DNA of 64,000 bases from Symbiodinium sp. CCMP2592 (taxonomy: Eukaryota > Sar > Dinophyceae > Suessiales > Symbiodiniaceae): assembly GCA_905221615.1 (NCBI GenBank), contig CAJNDT010005312.1:393001-457000 (forward strand), given 5' to 3'. A program made the position numbers and the translations under genes. The notes under the pieces were generated by a model. The model worked only from the letters and a program-made list of their open reading frames with translations, was not told the origin of the DNA and did not search any database. The first letter of the stretch is position 1; every line of letters starts with the position of its first letter. This document shows, piece after piece, positions 62,309 to 64,000 of this stretch.

Positions 62309-63944
62309 TAGCAGTAGGAGTGGGAGTGGGAGTGGGAGTAGGAGTAGGAGTAGTAGTAGTAGTCGTAGTCGTCGTCGTCGTCTTACCAGCAATCATTACT
62401 TTGAACAGCTAGTAACTGTACTAACAAACATCAGTAAGTATTTTGTCATTGCAATATCCATAGTAATGGTAATACTAACTGTAATTGCAATATGTGATAA
62501 AGTATGGCAGAAGTACTAAAGCATTGTTAGTATCAGTTACAAAAGAACAGTAACAATACCCTAAGCCCCCAAAGCAGTTCCTTTTCGGGGATCATATTTA
62601 GAATCCTATAAGGTGATCCCAAAAAGGAACTACTTTGGGGCCTATGGGTAAACCCTGAACCCTAAATCTCAAACCTTTAAGGGAACCCTAAACCCTAAAT
62701 TCCAAACCCTATAACCCCTAAACCCTTTAAAGGAACCCCTAAGCCAACTTCCCCTGGACCTCCAGCAGCAGCAGTTTGCCCTGAGAGAGGCGTGGAGTCG
62801 CCATGGGCTTTCACAACGATTTTCGGCATTTGCAAGGCCTCTGCCGATGCGAAGTTCGGGTTTTCGGTTAAGGTTTGAGGGTGTAGTGGGTTTCGGATTA
62901 GGGTTTAGGGCCGAATGACGTTTGGCAGCTGACGATTTCAGAGTTTTGCTGAATGTCTGTTTACTGTAAGCTCTGACCCGAAACCCCAAAACCCTCTACA
63001 CCTTGAAGTCCGTGGAAGTCGTTGCTGGCAGGTCAGCCAGGCATTCCATGCAGGCGGATACTTCGCAAACTACATGGCCCCGCACTGAGTGCCCAAAAAA
63101 CCCTGAGGCTTAACGATTAAAGGGGTTGGGGTTTTACTTACCTTTGTTCAGTAGGGAATGGAAGAATGGAAGTAGTAGTAGTTGTAATTGTACCCCATTC
63201 CTCCATTCCCTACTAACCAAAGGTAAGTTTAGGGTTCGGGGATTCGTTCTGGATGTCCAAAGTTTGTCCCGTTGCCTTTTGCCTCACCAAGGACCTCACT
63301 CGGCAGTACTCTGGGGCGCTGTCCGGCGTGGGCAACACCCTGGCCACCACGGCCGGCGTGGGATTCCCAAGGCGCGCACTTGAGGTAAACTCCGAACGAA
63401 ACCACCAACTTCTGCCTTGAAACAAGTGCTTCCATAACTGCCTATACTATGTAGGGGTTTCCTGGCTAGAAGTATAGTAGAATGGGCCTCAAAACCCTAT
63501 ATTCTAATGATTAGGACCCCTATGTTAGATCGCCGCTCGGGATGGGATCCGAAGGAATTCGGCAACTTAAGACGCTTGTGAGACAACGCGGGATGGCTGC
63601 AGCTCTGCCCGGAATGAGCATGACAGGAGCCGCTAAACCCCTGAAGCCTTAAGCCCCTAAACAGCTAAACCCGAAGCCTCTAGACCCTGAAACCCTTAAA
63701 CCCCTAAACCCCAAACCCTCAACCACAAAAGAACCCCAAACCCCTAAACACCCAAACCCTTAAACCCAAAACCCCGAAAAAACCCTGAACCCTTAAACCC
63801 TAAACCCAAAAGAAACCCAGGGTCGGCCGGATCTGTTGCAGGCTGGCCTCCTGGACGCTGGAGACCACGCAGGGGCAGTGGATGCCCCTTTTCATCTCCC
63901 TCGTCTCCATGAACCTCCTGGTGGGACCCCTTCTCATCTCATAA
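44805..63944 (+). CDS. MFS transporter, SLC17-like anion/phosphate or organic-anion type (spans introns)
   Basis: At least 12 short exons in the order expected for the SLC17 branch of the major facilitator superfamily. They give an acidic cytosolic N-terminus, TM2 with YLMSRYAMPG, motif A GGIIADRLGG, TM3 hydrophobic block, RLPSERSWASSISAIGSATG (the PxERS element), GPPLVANFGWKA, YLTGACCFGFSAVAWA, a late helix, QAFHAGGYFANYM|DLTRQY, SGALSGVGNTLATTAGV and TTQGQWMPLFISLVSMN, with TAA at 63942-63944. Phases agree at 49545/50271, 50366/51914, 52029/52324, 52395/52990, 62831/63032, 63076/63292 and 63371/63842. Four introns use GC-AG. Substrate cannot be told: SLC17 members carry phosphate, sialic acid, glutamate or nucleotides. 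TM1 and parts of the central helices were not located. Introns are 0.2-3 kb and packed with hairpin elements. Confidence 0.75.
45290..45475. repeat. CAT/ATC trinucleotide-rich tract
   Basis: Repeated ATC and CAC triplets, densest at 45325-45400. Long open frames on both strands here are by-products of the period. Confidence 0.75.
45480..46920. other. Transporter intron, TM1 exon not found
   Basis: Contains telomere-like heptamers and an AT-rich TATAGTATA/TATTATGG stretch at 46150-46205. A TM1-coding exon is expected here but I could not identify one. An open frame at 46279 (MSSSPAELWCDMPQSPKRP) is noted without support. Confidence 0.35.
46924..47037. mobile_element. MITE-like family G, copy 2
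   Basis: Arms CCCAGAGACTCCAATATTCC and GATATTGGAGTCTCTGGG. Centre TTATAGTAGGATCCTTAATA. Confidence 0.85.
47080..47174 (+). CDS. Transporter exon, TM1-TM2 loop and TM2 start
   Basis: Between GCGAGATGAAG and donor GTTTAGGG (47175). Reads LLPTLTMELQLSSSDQGYLM then SRYAMPGSKLQ. The P..ELxLSxxxxGYLxSxYxxG pattern is that of MFS proteins just before motif A. Confidence 0.6.
48676..48764. mobile_element. MITE-like family E, copy 2
   Basis: Arms ACTTGCCTTTGGTTAGGAAT and TTCCCTACTAACCAAAGGTA then AGT. Loop (TAGTAA)(TAGTAG)TTATAATTATA. Confidence 0.85.
48828..48869 (+). CDS. Transporter exon, MFS motif A
   Basis: A 42-nt exon between AACCAGCAG and a GC donor (GCTACT). Reads VLGGIIADRLGGYD, the GGxxADRxGG motif A between TM2 and TM3. 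The GC donor gives phase 0, which joins directly to VMLFCML of the next exon. Confidence 0.7.
48893..48968. mobile_element. MITE-like family F, copy 1 (diverged)
   Basis: CGGTAGTTCCTTTTTGGGAT and AAAGGAACCACTTTGGGGCC then TTAGGGTA. The left end is worn. It starts 24 bp after the motif A exon. Confidence 0.7.
49142..49250. mobile_element. Hairpin element, single copy
   Basis: Arms TACTGCTGATGGACAAAATC-CTGCAT and ATGCAGGC-TTTTGTCCATCAGCAGTA, about 26 paired bases per arm around a 55-bp loop. Confidence 0.8.
49461..49545 (+). CDS. Transporter exon, TM3
   Basis: Between CCCCTCTCAG and donor GTTTTAC (49546). Reads VMLFCMLASGVCCFLAPALY then LAQESRKQ, a hydrophobic helix ending in PAL as in SLC17 TM3. 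Phase 1 at the 3' end matches the next exon. Confidence 0.7.
49558..49657. mobile_element. MITE-like family B, copy 6
   Basis: Arms GGTGGTTGTCAAAATTATGG and CCATAATTTTGACAACCACC. It begins 12 bp after the TM3 exon, inside the intron. Confidence 0.85.
49854..50268. repeat. Local duplication of a 90-bp CCCTAAA-rich segment with family C fragments
   Basis: TACACCCCATATACCCC through CCTTAACCCTGAATAACCTG occurs at 49854-49941 and again at 50133-50229. The block TTACTAAGTCCCATGAGCCT-TCAAGTAAG occurs at 50102-50131 and 50231-50260. A family D hairpin (49934-49997) and a family C element (50005-50129) lie between the two copies. Confidence 0.85.
50005..50129. mobile_element. MITE-like family C, copy 3
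   Basis: Arms CTACTTAGAGCATCATGGGA-CTTAGTAAG and CTTACTAAGTCCCATGAGCC-TTCAAGTA around TTATAATT-rich sequence. Confidence 0.8.
50271..50366 (+). CDS. Transporter exon, TM4 region
   Basis: After TACACCCCAG, entry with two bases completing the GAG codon of the previous exon. Reads PRMDFGSFAFGTAFVALGML then QGSFLDQGKQL, up to donor GTACCA (50367). Matches the TM4 segment (..ALRxLxGxxxG..P) in position. Confidence 0.65.
   Translation, partial: SPGWTSVALPSARPSSLWGCSKAPSWTKGSS
50380..50478 (+). repeat. TTTAGGG-type array at intron start
   Basis: About nine TTTAGGG/TTAGGAGT variants directly after the TM4 exon. Confidence 0.85.
50821..50873. repeat. 30-bp direct repeat pair
   Basis: CGTTTACATCTAGTTGTTTT then CG, repeated at a spacing of 30 bp. 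Confidence 0.9.
51833..51909. mobile_element. Family A remnant abutting an exon
   Basis: TTGGGGCCCTTATAGTAAGG, ATCCTACTATTTAGGG and CCCCTATTTTCGGAA are family A internal and right-arm sequence; the left arm is missing. The next exon begins 5 bp further. Confidence 0.65.
51914..52029 (+). CDS. Transporter exon, PxERS motif and TM5
   Basis: After CCCCCACATAG, phase 1 entry. Reads ADMRALFAVPRLPSERSWAS then SISAIGSATGLLLCSSAT up to donor GTTTGT (52030). P..ERS.A.SI...GS.TG is the hallmark after TM4 in SLC17 proteins. Confidence 0.75.
52324..52395 (+). CDS. Transporter exon, PPLVANFGWKA
   Basis: A 72-nt exon, phase 0 at both ends, between GAGGATTGAG and GTGTGC. Reads GAASTQVQGNAAGPPLVANF then GWKA. 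The P.L...FGW segment precedes TM6 in SLC17 proteins. Confidence 0.7.
52878..52970. mobile_element. MITE-like family F, copy 2
   Basis: Arms CCCTAAGGCCCCAAGGTAGT-TCCTTTT and AAAAAGGAACTACTTTGGGG-CCTATGGG. Loop CATATTTGGAATCCTATAAG. It ends about 20 bp before the TM6 exon. Confidence 0.85.
52990..53053 (+). CDS. Transporter exon, TM6
   Basis: After GATGTTGCAG in phase 0, reads TRLYLTGACCFGFSAVAWAT then M, up to donor GTTTGAGG (53054). It continues GWKA of the previous exon into a hydrophobic helix ending in WA, as in SLC17 TM6. Confidence 0.7.
53948..54031 (+). CDS. Possible transporter exon, central loop
   Basis: After TAACCCAG one frame reads MLEKAGVLDTGREQKKLASP then LRAACD, suitable for the charged loop between TM6 and TM7. 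The phase-matched frame reads SPCSRKPESWTPAGSRKS instead. The choice needs transcript data. Confidence 0.4.
54262..54340. repeat. TGTATG/ATGGATG tetranucleotide tract
   Basis: TATG and GATG repeats, followed at 54440-54545 by AT and GT repeats (TATATATGTGTGTG). Confidence 0.9.
54859..54965. mobile_element. MITE-like family K, copy 2
   Basis: Arms AATGTAGGAACCTGATTAAC-AAACCCTGGGCC and GGCCCAGGGTTTCTTAATCA-AGTTCCTACAT. Centre AAGTAGTAGGATTCATATAA. Confidence 0.9.
54970..56280. other. Transporter intron, weak open frames only
   Basis: A + frame at 55614-55895 (WKCAACDRRSSRVSSGGKSA) and an overlapping - frame are both protein-like, but neither has clear splice sites. Not called. Confidence 0.3.
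56301..56355 (+). CDS. Possible transporter exon, TM7 region
   Basis: After TGACGAGCAG reads AAGFHIALITLLPDSSRAS before GTTTAGAT. Amphipathic helix of suitable position and a LLP turn as in SLC17 TM7. CCCTAAAC units precede it (56241). Confidence 0.4.
56717..56840. repeat. Degenerate repeat of ACACTGCYTGCGATC
   Basis: Three related blocks at 56717, 56773 and 56821, each with ACACTGC followed by a GATC- or TATC-like element. It lies under a hydrophobic antisense open frame (56518-56823), which I consider unproven. Confidence 0.5.
57650..57738. mobile_element. MITE-like family D variant
   Basis: Arms CCTGTATCCGAAAAGACCT and AAGTCTTTTCGGCCACAGG around AGGGTTCCCTATTATGGTTT. Confidence 0.75.
57956..58042. 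mobile_element. Family E variant (E2), copy 2
   Basis: Arms AGTAGGGAATGGGGGAACGG and CCATTCCCCCATTCTCTACC around TATGGGGACTACTATTGG. Confidence 0.75.
58902..58975. repeat. CCAT tetranucleotide tract
   Basis: About 14 CCATC/CCATCC units with interruptions. Confidence 0.9.
60326..60420. mobile_element. MITE-like family F, copy 3
   Basis: Arms TACCCATAGAGCCCAAAGTA-GTTCCTTTTTGGG and CCCAAAAAGGAACTGCTTTG-GGGCCTTAGGGTA. Confidence 0.85.
60439..60510 (+). CDS. Possible transporter exon, C-terminal-half helix
   Basis: After CCTCGAAG reads SLLLGPGLCTAFGAALSSDF. G...G..AALSSD resembles the P...G...AGxxxD element before the next exon's REAW segment. 3' end unresolved. Confidence 0.4.
60548..60646. 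mobile_element. Hairpin element (family R)
   Basis: Arms GAGACTGGGTTGTCCTTTGG and CTTAAAGGACAACTCAGC around CCCTACTATTTTGTAGGAAC. Confidence 0.7.
61111..61190. mobile_element. Family J element
   Basis: Arms GTGATGAAGGTAGGTAGG and CCCACCTGCCTTCATCCCAC around AAGGATCCCTTATATAAGGA. Same ends as the interrupted copy at 24462. Confidence 0.75.
61250..61340 (+). CDS. Possible exon, basic proline-rich (weak)
   Basis: Reads KPSPQQVVRKQASPKHDKTK then PPTPKLKSCIDFK. Protein-like, but not expected inside a transporter at this point, and without clear splice sites. Confidence 0.2.
61858..62388. repeat. About 530-bp AGN trinucleotide tract
   Basis: Almost entirely AGT, AGC and AGG triplets in domains: AGT-rich (61860-61920), AGC/AGT mixed (61920-62220), AGG/AGC (62245-62310), GGAGT (62310-62345), TCG (62360-62385). 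It gives long open frames of serine, alanine, leucine or valine on both strands, which I do not regard as genes. Confidence 0.95.
62557..62650. mobile_element. MITE-like family F, copy 4
   Basis: Arms ACCCTAAGCCCCCAAAGCAG-TTCCTTTT and AAAAAGGAACTACTTTGGGG-CCTATGGGT. Loop TTAGAATCCTATAAGGTGAT, nearly identical to the copy at 52878. Confidence 0.9.
62766..62831 (+). CDS. Transporter exon, REAWSRHGLSQRF helix
   Basis: Reads FALREAWSRHGLSQRFSAF and ends before GCAAGG, a consensus-type GC donor giving phase 0. R...S..GLS..F matches the R+...xIG segment between TM8 and TM9 of SLC17. 5' end within a CAG run. Confidence 0.6.
63032..63076 (+). CDS. Transporter exon, QAFHAGGYFANYM
   Basis: A 45-nt exon after GTTGCTGGCAG, phase 0, ending before GCCCCG (GC donor). 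Reads VSQAFHAGGYFANYM. Followed in frame by DLTRQY of the next exon, giving the aGxxxNxxD...Y element of SLC17. Confidence 0.7.
63136..63229. mobile_element. MITE-like family E, copy 3
   Basis: Arms ACTTACCTTTGTTCAGTAGG and CCCTACTAACCAAAGGTAAG then T, loop (AAGTAGTAGTAG)TTGTAATT. It fills most of a roughly 215-bp intron between two transporter exons. Confidence 0.9.
63292..63371 (+). CDS. Transporter exon, SGALSGVGNTLATTAGV
   Basis: After TGCCTCACCAAG reads DLTRQYSGALSGVGNTLATT then AGVGFP, ending before GCGCGC (GC donor), phase 2. The YxGxLxGxxNTxxTxxG pattern is the strongest SLC17 signature in the window. Confidence 0.8.
63630..63812 (-). repeat. CCCTAAA-type array before the last exon
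   Basis: About 18 CCCTAAA variants in the last intron, ending 30 bp before the acceptor at 63841. Confidence 0.9.
63842..63944 (+). CDS. Transporter terminal exon
   Basis: After ATCTGTTGCAG, one base completing the arginine codon. Reads LASWTLETTQGQWMPLFISL then VSMNLLVGPLLIS and TAA at 63942-63944. W...F.......NxxG is the last transmembrane segment of the family; the short C-terminus is unusual. Confidence 0.75.
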
Positions 63945-64000
63945 GTCCCCCAACATGGCCTTTATAGCTATAGTTACCTTAATTACTCCCCTTCTCTTAT

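Noticed and set aside
61697-62519. Long open frames of leucine, serine, alanine, threonine and valine runs on both strands
   Set aside because: They are produced by the AGN trinucleotide tract, which is open in all frames; no splice sites or non-repetitive sequence support them.
1-64000. tRNA, rRNA, snRNA or spliced-leader genes
   Set aside because: No B-box with matching arms, no rRNA-like block and no spliced-leader core was found by eye. A covariance-model search would be needed to exclude them.

Overview
This window is nuclear DNA of a dinoflagellate, most likely of the Symbiodinium type. The evidence is: (i) hundreds of degenerate interstitial TTTAGGG/CCCTAAA repeats, the telomere-type heptamer; (ii) two protein families that I recognise as very abundant in dinoflagellate genomes; (iii) many short exons split by large introns, several of which only keep reading frame if a GC-AG splice pair is used; (iv) every gene I can support lies on the + strand, as in dinoflagellate unidirectional gene clusters. 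No rRNA, tRNA, spliced-leader, CRISPR or bacterial operon signal was seen.

Layout. 0.77-12.8 kb: one gene of about 23 exons. It has an acidic, proline-rich and AT-hook N-terminal half, then a domain with FSGK, GPLCSTWV, LEQP and PTPKRT motifs that resembles a DNA-methyltransferase fold, then basic SPKK-rich and coiled-coil exons, ending in a lysine-rich tail at 12795. 13.7-14.3 kb: a small GIY-YIG-like protein. 14.6-16.9 kb: a second abundant dinoflagellate family, possibly transposase-derived. 17.5-41.8 kb: a chain of short exon-like islands, all open on the + strand, between repeat-filled introns; I do not recognise the product and it may be one or several genes. 44.8-63.9 kb: a membrane transporter of the MFS superfamily, SLC17-like, in at least 12 short exons with motif A (GGxxADRxGG) and the PxERS motif; its last exons and stop codon (63942-63944) are inside the window.

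The non-coding part is mainly short elements with long terminal inverted repeats (about 80-120 bp, MITE-like). I separate more than ten families, several with two to six copies, and several with unrelated arms share a centre resembling TAGGATCCTTATA. Telomere-like arrays sit in the introns mostly in opposed pairs: TTTAGGG orientation directly at the donor (often the donor itself, GTTTAGGG) and CCCTAAA orientation upstream of the acceptor. This could fold intron ends together and is the most interesting structure in the window. There are also an 89-bp tandem array with a two-unit (178-bp) higher-order period and a roughly 530-bp AGN trinucleotide tract.

Exon limits were set by reading frame, splice dinucleotides and, where possible, matching phase across introns. 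Families were recognised by eye from motifs; no database search was made.
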